A DNA stretch of 64,000 nt from Rhodobacter sp. (GCA_020637515.1 JACKKG010000001.1:2324501-2388500), one strand, 5' to 3'. Shown: positions 42,666-52,064, numbered from the stretch's first letter. Notes: generated by a model not told the origin, from the sequence alone. Made by a program: numbers and translations.

Positions 42666-43132
42666 TGCGCCTGTGGGTCTGGATGCTGTTGGCCGCCTGG
42701 CCGGCCCAGGCGCAGGACGACGCCCCCGCTGTCAACGCGATGGTGCTGGACCAATGCAGCGCCTCGGATCTGGCCGAGGGATGCATCGGGATGGGCGCGC
42801 GGCTTTGCGTTTCCGAATACGGTGCCATGGCGCAGGGGCTGTGCGCCGGGGCCGAGACCGCCTATTGGCGCGCCCGGGCCGAGGCCGCGCTGGCCATCTT
42901 GCGCCCGCGCGCGCCGGAGATCATGGCCCGCGCCGCGCGTCTGGGCTGGCCCGAACCGCAACCCTCGCTCGAGGCCGTCGAGGCCGGCTTTGCCGCCTAT
43001 CGCGATGCGGCCTGCGGCTGGCGGATGGCGCAATGGGACGGGGTGCACGCGGGGTTCGAGGGGGCGGATTGCGACTTGCAGCTGACGGCGCGGCACGCGC
43101 TGTGGCTGGAACGCCAGGCGAGGGTCGAGTGA
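42665..43132 (+). CDS. LprI-like periplasmic protein, second of a pair
   Basis: A 155-aa protein with a signal peptide (MRLWVWMLLAAWPAQA). The mature part parallels the preceding protein: C-x-GMGARLCVSEYG against C-x-GNAARFCMEAT, and FAAYRDAACGWRMAQW against WIAYRDANCAVDYA. Both end in an Arg/Leu-rich helix, so the two probably arose by duplication. The start overlaps the previous stop as TGATG, and its own stop overlaps the acyl-CoA synthetase start. Function is unknown. Confidence 0.68.
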   Translation: MRLWVWMLLAAWPAQAQDDAPAVNAMVLDQCSASDLAEGCIGMGARLCVSEYGAMAQGLCAGAETAYWRARAEAALAILRPRAPEIMARAARLGWPEPQPSLEAVEAGFAAYRDAACGWRMAQWDGVHAGFEGADCDLQLTARHALWLERQARVE

Positions 43133-44685
43133 TGCGGCCAACCTTGCCCCCGACCGGTGGTCACGACGCCCTGATGCAGGGGTTCCACTGGCGGATTCCC
43201 GATCGGCTGAACATGGCCCGGCAGGCCTGTTTCGACTGGCAGGACCAGCCCGCGCGGGTGGCGATCATCGACCTGTCGGCCGGCGACCGGCGCGATGTGA
43301 GCTATGGCGCGCTGGCGCGGATGACCCGCGCGCTGGCCTGTGCGCTGCGCGACAGCGGTGTCGCGCCCGGCGACCGGGTCGGCGTGTTGCGGGCCCAGGA
43401 CCCCTGGTGCGCCGCCGCGCATCTGGCGATCTGGACGCTGGGCGCGATCAGCCTGCCGCTGTTCAAGCTGTTCGGCCCCGATGCCCTGGGCGTGCGGCTG
43501 ACCGATTCCGGGGCGCGGCATGTCGTCACCGACCCTGAGGGCGCGCCCCTGCTGGACGGCATCACGGCCCTTGTCCCCGAATGGTTGACGCTGACCGACG
43601 CCGCGATCGCCCCCGCCGACACCGGACCCGAGGACCCGGCGGTGCTGATCTACACCTCGGGCACGACGGGCGCGCCCAAAGGGGCGTTGCACGGGCATCG
43701 GCTGCTGACCGGGCATCTGCCCGGGGTCGAGATCAGCCACGATCGGCTGGGCCAACCGGGCGACGTGCTTTGGACGCCCGCCGACTGGGCCTGGATCGGC
43801 GGTCTGTTCGATGTGCTGATGCCGGGGCTGGCGCTGGGGGTTCCCGTGGTCGCCGCGCGGCTGCCCAAATTCACGCCCGAGGCCGCACGCGCGGTCCTTG
43901 TCGCGGGCCAGGTGCGCAATGTGTTTTTCCCGCCTACGGCGCTGAAGATGCTGAAGGCGGCGGACATGGCGCTGCCGGGCCTGCGCTCAGTGGCCTCGGG
44001 CGGTGAGCCGTTGGGCGCCGAGATGCTGGATTGGGGGCGGCGCGCCTTTGGCCTGACGATCAACGAATTCTACGGCCAGACCGAATGCAACATGATCGCC
44101 AGTTCCGCCGGCAGCCTGTTCCCGCCGCGCCCGGGTTGCATCGGCAAGCCGGTGCCCGGGCACGATCTGGCGGTTCTGGGCCCGGCCGGTCCGTTGGGGC
44201 CGGGGGTCGAGGGCGATATCGCGGTTCGGCGCGGGTCGGCCTCGATGCTGTTGCGCTACTGGAACCGCCCCGAGGCCACCGCCGAAAAGTTCCGCGGCGA
44301 CTGGATGCTGACCGGCGACCGCGGTCTTTGGGACGACGGCGGCTATCTGCGTTTTGTCGGGCGCGAGGATGATGTCATTACCTCGGCCGGGTATCGCATC
44401 GGCCCCTCGGAAATCGAGGATTGCCTGATCCGGCACCCGGCCGTGGCGCTGGCCGCGGTGATCGGCGTACCCGATTCCGAGCGCACCGAACGCATCCGCG
44501 CCCATGTCGTGCTGAAGCCGGGCGCCCAGGTCACCGAGGCCGATTTGCAGGCTCATATCCGCACCCGTCTCAGCGCCCATCTGGTCCCGCGCGAGGTGCG
44601 TTTCGAAACCGATCTGCCGATGACCGTGACGGGCAAGATCATCCGCAAGGACCTGAAACGCCGCGCTCTGGAGGAAAATCCATGA
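43132..44685 (+). CDS. Acyl-CoA synthetase (AMP-forming)
   Basis: A 517-aa ANL-superfamily ligase activating a carboxylic acid to its CoA ester. The P-loop motif is YTSGTTGAPKGALHGH near residue 174, followed by a WTPADWAWIGGL motif and EFYGQTECN near 317. The hinge is TGDRG, and the catalytic Lys is in TVTGKIIRKDLKRR near 503. The pattern resembles medium-chain/acetyl-type synthetases. Its place between isovaleryl-CoA dehydrogenase and the carboxylase suggests a short branched acid such as isovalerate; this is inference. Both ends overlap neighbours (TGATG and ATGA). Confidence 0.85.
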   Translation: MRPTLPPTGGHDALMQGFHWRIPDRLNMARQACFDWQDQPARVAIIDLSAGDRRDVSYGALARMTRALACALRDSGVAPGDRVGVLRAQDPWCAAAHLAIWTLGAISLPLFKLFGPDALGVRLTDSGARHVVTDPEGAPLLDGITALVPEWLTLTDAAIAPADTGPEDPAVLIYTSGTTGAPKGALHGHRLLTGHLPGVEISHDRLGQPGDVLWTPADWAWIGGLFDVLMPGLALGVPVVAARLPKFTPEAARAVLVAGQVRNVFFPPTALKMLKAADMALPGLRSVASGGEPLGAEMLDWGRRAFGLTINEFYGQTECNMIASSAGSLFPPRPGCIGKPVPGHDLAVLGPAGPLGPGVEGDIAVRRGSASMLLRYWNRPEATAEKFRGDWMLTGDRGLWDDGGYLRFVGREDDVITSAGYRIGPSEIEDCLIRHPAVALAAVIGVPDSERTERIRAHVVLKPGAQVTEADLQAHIRTRLSAHLVPREVRFETDLPMTVTGKIIRKDLKRRALEENP

Positions 44686-46286
44686 AACTGTCTTCGCATG
44701 TCCTGACCGGGTCCGAGACCTTCAAGGCGAACCGCGCCGCGCATCTCCAGGCGCTCGATCTGGTGGCCGAGGCCGCCGCGCTGGCTGGCGCCGGCGGCGG
44801 CGAAAAGGCCGTTGCCCGCCACGTCGCGCGCGGCAAGATGCCCCCGCGCGACCGCGTCGCCAACCTGCTGGACCCTGGCAGCGCCTTTCTCGAGATCGGT
44901 GCAACGGCGGCGCATGACATGTATGACGGCGCCGCGCCCGGGGCGGGGATGATCGCGGGTATCGGTCAGGTGATGGGGCTGGACGTGATGGTCGTCTGCA
45001 ACGACGCCACCGTGAAGGGCGGCACCTATTACCCGATGACGGTCAAGAAACACCTGCGCGCGCAGGAAATCGCGGCCGAGAACAATCTGCCCTGCGTCTA
45101 TCTGGTCGATTCGGGCGGGGCCAATCTGCCCAACCAGGACGAGGTGTTCCCCGACCGCGACCATTTCGGCCGGATCTTTTACAATCAGGCCAACATGTCG
45201 GCGCGCGGCATTCCGCAGATCGCGGTCGTCATGGGCTCGTGCACGGCCGGCGGGGCCTATGTCCCGGCGATGTCCGATGTGACGATCATCGTGCGCAATC
45301 AGGGCACGATCTTCCTGGCCGGGCCGCCCCTGGTCAAGGCCGCGACGGGCGAGGTCGTCACCGCCGAGGATCTGGGCGGCGGCGACGTGCATACGCGGCT
45401 GTCCGGCGTGGCCGACTATCTGGCCGAGGACGACGCCCACGCCCTGGCGCTGGCGCGGCGCGCCGTCGGCCATCTGAACCGGCGCAAGCCCGACACGGTG
45501 CAATGGCAATCGCCCGAGGACCCGGCCTATGACCCTGAGGAAATCCTGGGCGCCGTGCCGGCCGATCTGCGCACGCCCTACGACATCCGCGAGGTGATCG
45601 CGCGGGTTGTGGACGGCTCGCGCTTTGACGAATTCAAACCGCGCTTTGGCGAGACGCTGGTGACCGGATTCGCCCATGTCCAGGGCTGTCCGGTCGGGAT
45701 CGTGGCAAACAACGGCGTGTTGTTCAGCGAGGCCGCGATCAAGGGCGCGCATTTCGTCGAATTGTGCAGTCAGCGGCGCATCCCGCTGGTTTTCTTGCAA
45801 AATATCACCGGCTTCATGGTCGGACGCAAATACGAAAACGAGGGGATCGCGCGCCACGGCGCCAAGATGGTGACGGCGGTTGCGACGACCTCGGTGCCCA
45901 AGATCACCATGCTGGTGGGTGGCAGTTTCGGGGCCGGCAATTACGGCATGTCAGGGCGCGCCTATCAGCCGCGATTCCTGTGGACCTGGCCCAATTCCCG
46001 CATTTCGGTGATGGGCGGCGAACAGGCGGCGGGGGTGCTGGCGACGGTGCGCCGCGAGGGGATCGAGCGCGCCGGCGGTGCCTGGAGCGCCGACGAGGAA
46101 GCCGCCTTCAAGCGCCCGACCATCGCGATGTTCGAGCGCCAGTCGCACCCGCTTTATGCCTCGGCCCGGTTGTGGGACGACGGGATCATCGACCCGCGCC
46201 GCACCCGGCAGGTGCTGGCGCTGTCGTTGCGGGCGGCGTTGAACGCGCCGATCGGGGAGACGCGCTTCGGCGTGTTCCGGATGTGA
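44682..46286 (+). CDS. mccB: Methylcrotonyl-CoA carboxylase, carboxyltransferase (beta) subunit
   Basis: A 534-aa biotin-dependent carboxyltransferase that carboxylates 3-methylcrotonyl-CoA to 3-methylglutaconyl-CoA using carboxybiotin on the alpha subunit. Crotonase-fold halves are clear: GKMPPRDRVANLLDPGSAFLE near residue 50, PCVYLVDSGGANLPNQDEVFPD with IFYNQANMSA (typical of Mcc), and VFLQNITGFMVGRKYE and GNYGMSGRAY in the second half. It overlaps the upstream synthetase gene by four bases. The alpha subunit gene lies 790 bp downstream, beyond a small unknown gene. Confidence 0.92.
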   Translation: MKLSSHVLTGSETFKANRAAHLQALDLVAEAAALAGAGGGEKAVARHVARGKMPPRDRVANLLDPGSAFLEIGATAAHDMYDGAAPGAGMIAGIGQVMGLDVMVVCNDATVKGGTYYPMTVKKHLRAQEIAAENNLPCVYLVDSGGANLPNQDEVFPDRDHFGRIFYNQANMSARGIPQIAVVMGSCTAGGAYVPAMSDVTIIVRNQGTIFLAGPPLVKAATGEVVTAEDLGGGDVHTRLSGVADYLAEDDAHALALARRAVGHLNRRKPDTVQWQSPEDPAYDPEEILGAVPADLRTPYDIREVIARVVDGSRFDEFKPRFGETLVTGFAHVQGCPVGIVANNGVLFSEAAIKGAHFVELCSQRRIPLVFLQNITGFMVGRKYENEGIARHGAKMVTAVATTSVPKITMLVGGSFGAGNYGMSGRAYQPRFLWTWPNSRISVMGGEQAAGVLATVRREGIERAGGAWSADEEAAFKRPTIAMFERQSHPLYASARLWDDGIIDPRRTRQVLALSLRAALNAPIGETRFGVFRM

Positions 46287-46347
46287 CTGAAAAACGCAAC
46301 TTTTCAGGCATGGGCTGCCAAAATTCTGCCAGAAAAATCCGGCAGAA
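46287..46347 (+). other. Two inverted repeats after mccB
   Basis: CTGAAAA (46287-46293) / TTTTCAG (46301-46307) directly follows the mccB stop, and TTCTGCC (46324-46330) / GGCAGAA (46341-46347) precedes the next ATG by 9 nt. Neither is followed by a U-run. The second would fold close to the ribosome site of the next gene and could limit its translation. Confidence 0.4.
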
Positions 46348-46355
46348 CGGGCGCT

Positions 46356-46955
46356 ATGTCCCGCGTAGCCCGTTTCCTTTCGTTTCGTTCGACGCCCCGA
46401 TCCCTGGGGCGTGGAGATCCGTTCGGGCCGGTCGAGAAGCCGGGGCAGGCGCGTCGCAGGCCGGTCTTGCGGTCGCGGCGGATCTCGCGCTGGTGGGTGC
46501 TGCTGGTGCCGGTGCTGCTGCTGCTGATGGCCCCCCCGGTTCTGGATTTCCTGACGGGTCTGCGGACGGCCGAAACCACGGGCTGCCGCTTGCTCAGCGT
46601 GCGCAGCGCCAACACTCTGCTGCTGAACTGCACGGATACGAACGGCGGGAACAGGGCGATCCAGGGGGCCTCGCTCTTGCCGCAGCTTGCCTCGCGCCAG
46701 CCTGCCGCGTCGCCGCTGGGTTCGGTGGTCGAGGTGCAATTGCTGGGCGTCCAGGCGCCGCCCATCCTGGGCGCGCGCTGCATGACCGAGGCCTTTGCGG
46801 GGATTCGCGCCATGCTGGCCCTGCGGGCCCGGCTTTGGCTGGCGGACGACCTGCAATTCGCCTTGCGTGCGCCGCAGGGCGTGGCGCTGGCCTTTGCCGA
46901 CGGTCAGTCGGTGAACCGCGCCTTGCAGCGTGGCACCCGCGACATCTGCAACTGA
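46356..46955 (+). CDS. Unknown membrane-anchored protein between mccB and mccA (degenerate SNase-like)
   Basis: A 199-aa protein. A basic N-terminus (RRRPVLRSRRISRWW) precedes one membrane helix near residues 47-65, and the rest is probably periplasmic. The segments CRLLSVRSANTLLLNC and VEVQLLGVQAPPILGARCMTEA recall the beta-barrel of staphylococcal-nuclease-like domains, but the catalytic Arg/Glu residues are not obvious. That similarity is by eye only. It sits between the two carboxylase subunit genes with a 121-bp gap to mccA. Confidence 0.55.
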   Translation: MSRVARFLSFRSTPRSLGRGDPFGPVEKPGQARRRPVLRSRRISRWWVLLVPVLLLLMAPPVLDFLTGLRTAETTGCRLLSVRSANTLLLNCTDTNGGNRAIQGASLLPQLASRQPAASPLGSVVEVQLLGVQAPPILGARCMTEAFAGIRAMLALRARLWLADDLQFALRAPQGVALAFADGQSVNRALQRGTRDICN

Positions 46956-47076
46956 CCCTCGAGGGGGCCGCGCGCCCGGCGCCGTCCGTCGCGCCCCAGC
47001 GTTCCAATCTTGCCGAAACCACGCAACCGGGCCGGGGCACAGCCCCGGCGCCGGCCGTCCTGACAGGAGCCTTGCC

Positions 47077-48999
47077 ATGTTCGACACGATCCTGATCGCC
47101 AACCGGGGCGAAATTGCCTGCCGGGTGATCCGCACCGCGCGCGCGATGGGCCTGCGCACTGTCGCCGTCTATTCCGATGCCGATGCCGAGTCCCTGCATG
47201 TCGCCCTGGCGGACGAGGCCGTGCGCATCGGTGGCCCGCGCCCGGCCGACAGCTATCTGCGTGCCGACCGTATCCTCGCCGCCGCGCACGAGACCGGCGC
47301 GCAGGCGATCCATCCGGGCTATGGGTTTCTCAGCGAGAACCCCGATTTCGTCGAGGCGGTCGAGGCCGCGGGCCTGGTGTTCATCGGCCCCTCGGCGGCG
47401 GCCATCCGGGCGATGGGGCTGAAGGACGCCGCCAAGGCCTTGATGGACAAGGCCGGCGTGCCGGTCGTGCCGGGCTACATGGGCGCCAATCAGGACCCCG
47501 CGCATTTGCAGGTGCAGGCCGATGCAATCGGCTACCCGGTCCTCATCAAGGCCGTCGCGGGTGGCGGTGGCAAGGGGATGCGGCTGGTCGAACGGGCGGC
47601 CGATTTCGCCGATGCGCTGACCTCGGCGCAGGGCGAGGCCGCGACGGCCTTTGGCAATGCCGCCGTGCTGATCGAGAAATACATCCAGCAACCCCGCCAT
47701 ATCGAGGTGCAGGTCTTTGGCGACGGCAACCGCGCGGTGCATCTGTTCGAGCGCGACTGCTCGTTGCAGCGCCGCCACCAGAAGGTGATCGAGGAAGCGC
47801 CCGCGCCGGGCATGACCGCCGAGATGCGCGCCGCGATGGGCGAGGCCGCCGTGCGCGCGGCCGAGGCCATCGGCTACAAGGGCGCGGGCACGGTCGAATT
47901 CATCGTGGACGGCTCGAACGGGCTCAGGCCTGACGGGTTCTGGTTCATGGAAATGAACACCCGCCTGCAAGTGGAACATCCGGTGACCGAAGAGATCACC
48001 GGCGTCGATCTGGTGGAATGGCAGATTCGCGTCGCCGCCGGCGAATCCCTGCCCGCGCGGCAAAAGGACCTGACCATCACGGGCCACGCCTTCGAGGCCC
48101 GGCTTTATGCCGAGGACGTGCCGGCAGGCTTTCTGCCTGCGACCGGCACCCTCGATCACCTGTGGTTTCCCGAGGGCGCGCGGATCGAATCCGGCGTGCG
48201 GCAGGGCGACACGATCAGTCCGTGGTATGACCCGATGATCGCCAAGATCGTCGCCCACGGCCCCACGCGCGCGGTCGCGCTGGCACGGCTTTCCGCGGCG
48301 CTGGCGGCGACGCAGGTCGCGGGGTCGGTGACGAACCTCGATTTCCTGGGCGCGCTGACGCGGCACGCGGGGTTCGCGGCGGGGCAGGTGGATACGGGCC
48401 TCATCGGGCGCGACCTGGCGGCCTTGATCGCACCGCCGGCGCTGCGGGCCGAAACCGTGGCGCTGGCGGCGCTGACCGCGCTGGGGGCCGCGCCGGGGCA
48501 GGGGTTCACGCAATGGACGCCGCTTTGGCAGGCGGTTACGCTGGAAACCGGCGACACGACCTGTCGCTGCGCGGTGGCCCGCACGGGGGCGGGCTGGACG
48601 GTGCGGGTCGATGACACCCAGCTGACGGCGGAACACCGGGGCGGGCAGTGGTGGATCGCCGGGCGCCGGGCGCCGGGCGTTGCGTTGCGGCGGGGCGATC
48701 GGGTGTCGGTCTTTGGCGCGACGACGGTGCATTTCACGCAGCCCGATCCGCTGCTGCGCGATCTCGACCACGGCGCGGGGGCGGGGGTCGTGCTGGCGCC
48801 CATGCCGGGGCTGGTCAAGGCGGTGTTCGTCGCACCCGGCGCGGCGGTGGAAAAGGGCGCGCGCCTGGCAATCCTCGAGGCGATGAAGATGGAGCACACC
48901 CTGACCGCCGGCCGCGACGGCACCGTGGCCGAGGTTCTGGCACAGCCGGGCCAGCAGGTCGAAGCCGGCGCCGCCCTGATCGCGCTGGCCGAGGAATGA
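47077..48999 (+). CDS. mccA: Methylcrotonyl-CoA carboxylase, biotin carboxylase/BCCP (alpha) subunit
   Basis: A 640-aa subunit that carboxylates biotin with ATP and bicarbonate and carries the biotin. The biotin-carboxylase N-terminus is ILIANRGEIACRVIRTARAMG, followed by HPGYGFLSEN, AVAGGGGKGMRLV (ATP loop), FERDCSLQRRHQKVIEE and EMNTRLQVEHPVTE. A linker region leads to the C-terminal biotinyl domain with K604 in EAMKMEHT. An ATG with the usual MFDTILIANRG start is used. The stop overlaps the next gene's ATG (ATGA). Confidence 0.92.
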   Translation: MFDTILIANRGEIACRVIRTARAMGLRTVAVYSDADAESLHVALADEAVRIGGPRPADSYLRADRILAAAHETGAQAIHPGYGFLSENPDFVEAVEAAGLVFIGPSAAAIRAMGLKDAAKALMDKAGVPVVPGYMGANQDPAHLQVQADAIGYPVLIKAVAGGGGKGMRLVERAADFADALTSAQGEAATAFGNAAVLIEKYIQQPRHIEVQVFGDGNRAVHLFERDCSLQRRHQKVIEEAPAPGMTAEMRAAMGEAAVRAAEAIGYKGAGTVEFIVDGSNGLRPDGFWFMEMNTRLQVEHPVTEEITGVDLVEWQIRVAAGESLPARQKDLTITGHAFEARLYAEDVPAGFLPATGTLDHLWFPEGARIESGVRQGDTISPWYDPMIAKIVAHGPTRAVALARLSAALAATQVAGSVTNLDFLGALTRHAGFAAGQVDTGLIGRDLAALIAPPALRAETVALAALTALGAAPGQGFTQWTPLWQAVTLETGDTTCRCAVARTGAGWTVRVDDTQLTAEHRGGQWWIAGRRAPGVALRRGDRVSVFGATTVHFTQPDPLLRDLDHGAGAGVVLAPMPGLVKAVFVAPGAAVEKGARLAILEAMKMEHTLTAGRDGTVAEVLAQPGQQVEAGAALIALAEE

Positions 49000-49844
49000 G
49001 CGACCTGCCCCAGACGCTGGCGGACTGCGCCGTGGCGGTGTTGCGCACCGCGGACGGGCGCGCCAAGACCGCGCTGTCGCATCGCTGCGCCGACGCCTGG
49101 TTCGCCAGCCGCGCCGCCGGCCAGCCGATGCCCATTGGCCGGGCCGACGCGCCCGACTTTCCCGCCCGGCCCGAAAAGCCCGAATTGCTGGAGCCCCGGC
49201 ACATGCCGCGCCGTCGGCCGGGATCGGCGGCGGGGCGCATCGCCTTGTTGCACGCCGTCGCGCATATCGAACTCAATGCCGTGGATCTGCACTGGGACAT
49301 CGTTGCCCGGTTCACCGACACCCGGATGCCGATCGGCTTTTACGATGACTGGGTGAAATCCGCGGCCGAGGAATCGCGGCATTTCAACCTGGTCTGCGAC
49401 GTGCTGGAAAGCCTGGGGTCGCATTACGGCGCGCTGCCCGCACACGCCTTCATGTGGCGCGCGGCCGCCGACACCAGGGACGATCTCCTGGGCCGTCTGG
49501 CGGTGGTGCCGATGGTGCTCGAGGCGCGCGGGCTTGATGTGACCCCGGGCATGATCGCGCTGTTTCGCAAGGCCGGGATCGCGAATGCGGTGGCGGCGCT
49601 GGAAACCATCTATGCCGAGGAAGTGGGCCATGTCGCCTATGGCGCGAAATGGTTTCATTTCCTGTGCGGCCGCGCCGACCAGGACCCCAAGGATGCCTTT
49701 CACGCGCTGGTCCGGCGCTATTTCCACGGCGCGCTCAAGCCCCCCTTCAACGAGGAAAAGCGCGCCGAGGCGGGCATTCCCCCCGATTTCTACTGGCCCC
49801 TGGCCGAAGAGCATCCCGCAAACACGGATCGCCTTTCACGCTAA
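48996..49844 (+). CDS. DUF455 ferritin-like protein
   Basis: A 282-aa protein of the DUF455 family. The metal-binding-type Glu/His pattern of a ferritin-like four-helix bundle is visible: AHIELNAVDLHWD near residue 88, KSAAEESRHFNLV near 118, EARGLD near 173, and YAEEVGHVAYGAKWFHF near 205. Such proteins are probable di-iron proteins of unknown activity. Its ATG overlaps the mccA stop, so it ends the ivd-mcc operon, where genes for methylglutaconyl-CoA hydratase and HMG-CoA lyase would be expected but are absent. Confidence 0.82.
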   Translation: MSDLPQTLADCAVAVLRTADGRAKTALSHRCADAWFASRAAGQPMPIGRADAPDFPARPEKPELLEPRHMPRRRPGSAAGRIALLHAVAHIELNAVDLHWDIVARFTDTRMPIGFYDDWVKSAAEESRHFNLVCDVLESLGSHYGALPAHAFMWRAAADTRDDLLGRLAVVPMVLEARGLDVTPGMIALFRKAGIANAVAALETIYAEEVGHVAYGAKWFHFLCGRADQDPKDAFHALVRRYFHGALKPPFNEEKRAEAGIPPDFYWPLAEEHPANTDRLSR

Positions 49845-50037
49845 GCCCCGGGGAAGATGGGGATAAGCCGATCCGTTGGGCGGTTTTCCGCCGAATCCGA
49901 CCGGGATCGGGCGATGCGGCGATGCAACAGGTTTCAAAAAGGTTGCCCGGGAAACGGTTGGTGGATAACAGTTGCACGAAAGCCACGCGCTTGCGCGCGC
50001 GGGGCCGCATTACTGCCGCGACTCGCAAGGGGGACAT

Positions 50038-51369
50038 GTGAGGGGCTGGATCGACCGATTGAACGCCGCGCTGGAACGGTATCTGCCGGAAAAGCGCCTG
50101 TTCCTGCGCTCGGATACGAGCACCCGTTTCGTCCGGCTGCGCCCGGTGGCGCAAGCCGTCATCCTGACCGGAACCGCCGGCTACATGGCCTGGAGCCTGA
50201 TCGCCACGTCGATCCTGTTCTTCGATGTTGTCGGGTCGAACGATCTGCGCGAAAGCGCCCGCCGCGAGCAGAGCTATTTCGAGGAACGCCTGAACGAACT
50301 GGCCGCGCAGCGCGATCGCGCCGGGGCCGAGGCCCAGGCCGCGCATCAGCGCTATGGTGAGGCGATGGACCGCGTGGCCTCGATGCAGGCGACGATCCTG
50401 GCCAGTGAGCAGCGCAACGCCGAACTGGCGCGCGGAATCGACGCGCTGCAAACCTCCTTGCGCACGGCGCTCGATCAGCGCGATCAGGCCAACAGCCGGC
50501 TGGCGGACCTGGAATCGACCGATGCGAACAGCCAGTTGCTGGCCACCAACGCCCAGTTGGGCGAGGTCGAGCAGACGCTGGATTTCGTGCTGACGGCGCT
50601 GAACCAGACCGCCGACGAACGCGAGGCCGCCCGCACCCTGGCCGACAACACCGCGCAGCAGATCCAGCATCTGGCGATGGAGTATCGCCTGATCCAGGAC
50701 CGCAACACGCGCATATTCACACAGCTTGAAGACGCGGTCGAAACCTCGATGCAGCCGCTGGAACGGATGTTCAGCGCGGCCGGCCTTTCGGTCGATTCGA
50801 TCCTGCAACAGGTGCGCGCGGGGTATCAGACGCGCTCGGCCTCGTTGACGCCGATCTCGATCTCGACCACCGGCGCGCTGGACCCGATGAGCGACGAAGT
50901 GCGCGCGAATTCGGTCCTGTCCGCGCTGGCCGAAATCGACACCTATCGCGTTGCCCTGCAACGCACGCCCTTTGCGCAACCGATTCCGTCGATCCACATC
51001 ACCTCGCCCTTCGGGGAGCGCGTGAATCCGGTCACCCACCGGCGCAGCATGCACGAGGGGATGGACCTGGCCGGGTCCCGCGGGCAGCCGATCCACGCCA
51101 CGGCGGACGGCGTCGTCACCTTTGCCGGCCGTCAGAACGGCTATGGCAACGTCGTCATCCTTCAGCACGACTTTGGTTTCGAGACGCGCTACGGGCACCT
51201 CAATAGCATCGCCGTGAGGCAGGGCCAAAGGGTCTCGCGCGGGGATACGATCGGTGGTATGGGCAGCACGGGCCGGTCTACCGGCACCCACCTGCACTAC
51301 GAGATTCGAGTTGGCGGCAGACCCATCAACCCAATGACCTACATAAGGGCAGCACAGAATGTTTTCTAA
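50038..51369 (+). CDS. M23 family metallopeptidase (LytM/peptidoglycan endopeptidase type)
   Basis: A 443-aa membrane-anchored peptidoglycan hydrolase or regulator. A short cytoplasmic N-terminus is followed by one transmembrane helix near residues 35-60, a long coiled coil (~75-240), and a C-terminal M23 domain. Zn ligands are in HEGMDLAG and the THLHYE motif, so the domain looks active. The start is GTG 50038 with AAGGGGG just upstream. The last 11 bp overlap the bactofilin gene. This gene pair is known in other alphaproteobacteria, where the bactofilin localises the peptidase for cell-shape control. Confidence 0.87.
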   Translation: MRGWIDRLNAALERYLPEKRLFLRSDTSTRFVRLRPVAQAVILTGTAGYMAWSLIATSILFFDVVGSNDLRESARREQSYFEERLNELAAQRDRAGAEAQAAHQRYGEAMDRVASMQATILASEQRNAELARGIDALQTSLRTALDQRDQANSRLADLESTDANSQLLATNAQLGEVEQTLDFVLTALNQTADEREAARTLADNTAQQIQHLAMEYRLIQDRNTRIFTQLEDAVETSMQPLERMFSAAGLSVDSILQQVRAGYQTRSASLTPISISTTGALDPMSDEVRANSVLSALAEIDTYRVALQRTPFAQPIPSIHITSPFGERVNPVTHRRSMHEGMDLAGSRGQPIHATADGVVTFAGRQNGYGNVVILQHDFGFETRYGHLNSIAVRQGQRVSRGDTIGGMGSTGRSTGTHLHYEIRVGGRPINPMTYIRAAQNVF

Positions 51370-52012
51370 GACCAGGATCAACGAAACCGCTGGGCGACCC
51401 GAGGCGCCGCGCGCGCCCGAGACCAGTAGCCAGGCTCCGGTTTCGACCTCGGTGCCGCGCCCGTCGCTGGATCTGGGCGGCATGAGCGGCGTGCCGTCCT
51501 CGGTCGCACCCAAGGCCAAGCCGGGCGCCTCGTTGCTGTCCGCCGATCTTCAGGTCACGGGCAATCTGCGCACGTCGGGCGACATCGTGATCGAGGGCGT
51601 GGTCGATGGGGACATCCGCGCGCATCTGCTGACCGTGGGCGAAAGCGCCACCATCCGCGGCGAGATCGTGGCCGATGACATCGTCATCAACGGCCGGGTC
51701 ATCGGCCGCGTGCGCGGGCTCAAGGTGCGCCTGACCTCGACCGCGCGCGTCGAAGGCGACATCATCCACAAGACCATCGCCATCGAATCGGGCGCCCATT
51801 TCGAGGGCTCGGTGCAGCGTCAGGACGACCCGCTGGCCGCCGGCAAGACCCAGCAGGCCGCGCAGGGCGCGCCCATGCAGGCCGCCAGCGCCCCGCGCCC
51901 GACTGCCGCGCCGCAGCCGGCCGCCGCGCCGCAGCCGCGCCCGGCCCAGGCGGATTCGGGTGCCTCGCGCCCGGTGCCGAAGCCGCCGATGGACACCAAG
52001 GCCACGCCGTAA
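51359..52012 (+). CDS. Bactofilin
   Basis: A 217-aa bactofilin that polymerises without nucleotide into filaments at the membrane. The central right-handed beta-helix domain (about residues 60-150) shows the repeating pattern LQVTGNLRTSGDIVIEGVVDGDI, ESATIRGEIVADDIVINGRV and STARVEGDIIHKTIAIESGA. It is flanked by disordered Pro/Ala-rich tails. It overlaps the M23 peptidase gene by 11 bp and ends before a strong terminator, so the two form one unit. Confidence 0.9.
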   Translation: MFSKTRINETAGRPEAPRAPETSSQAPVSTSVPRPSLDLGGMSGVPSSVAPKAKPGASLLSADLQVTGNLRTSGDIVIEGVVDGDIRAHLLTVGESATIRGEIVADDIVINGRVIGRVRGLKVRLTSTARVEGDIIHKTIAIESGAHFEGSVQRQDDPLAAGKTQQAAQGAPMQAASAPRPTAAPQPAAAPQPRPAQADSGASRPVPKPPMDTKATP

Positions 52013-52035
52013 GCGCCGGATCCTGGAAAAACGGG

Positions 52036-52064
52036 AACGGGGGGCCGCTGGCCCCCCGTTTTTC
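52036..52064 (+). terminator. Intrinsic terminator of the M23-bactofilin unit
   Basis: A perfect 11-bp stem, AACGGGGGGCC / GGCCCCCCGTT, with a GCT loop, running into TTTTT; 24 bp after the bactofilin stop. Confidence 0.88.
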
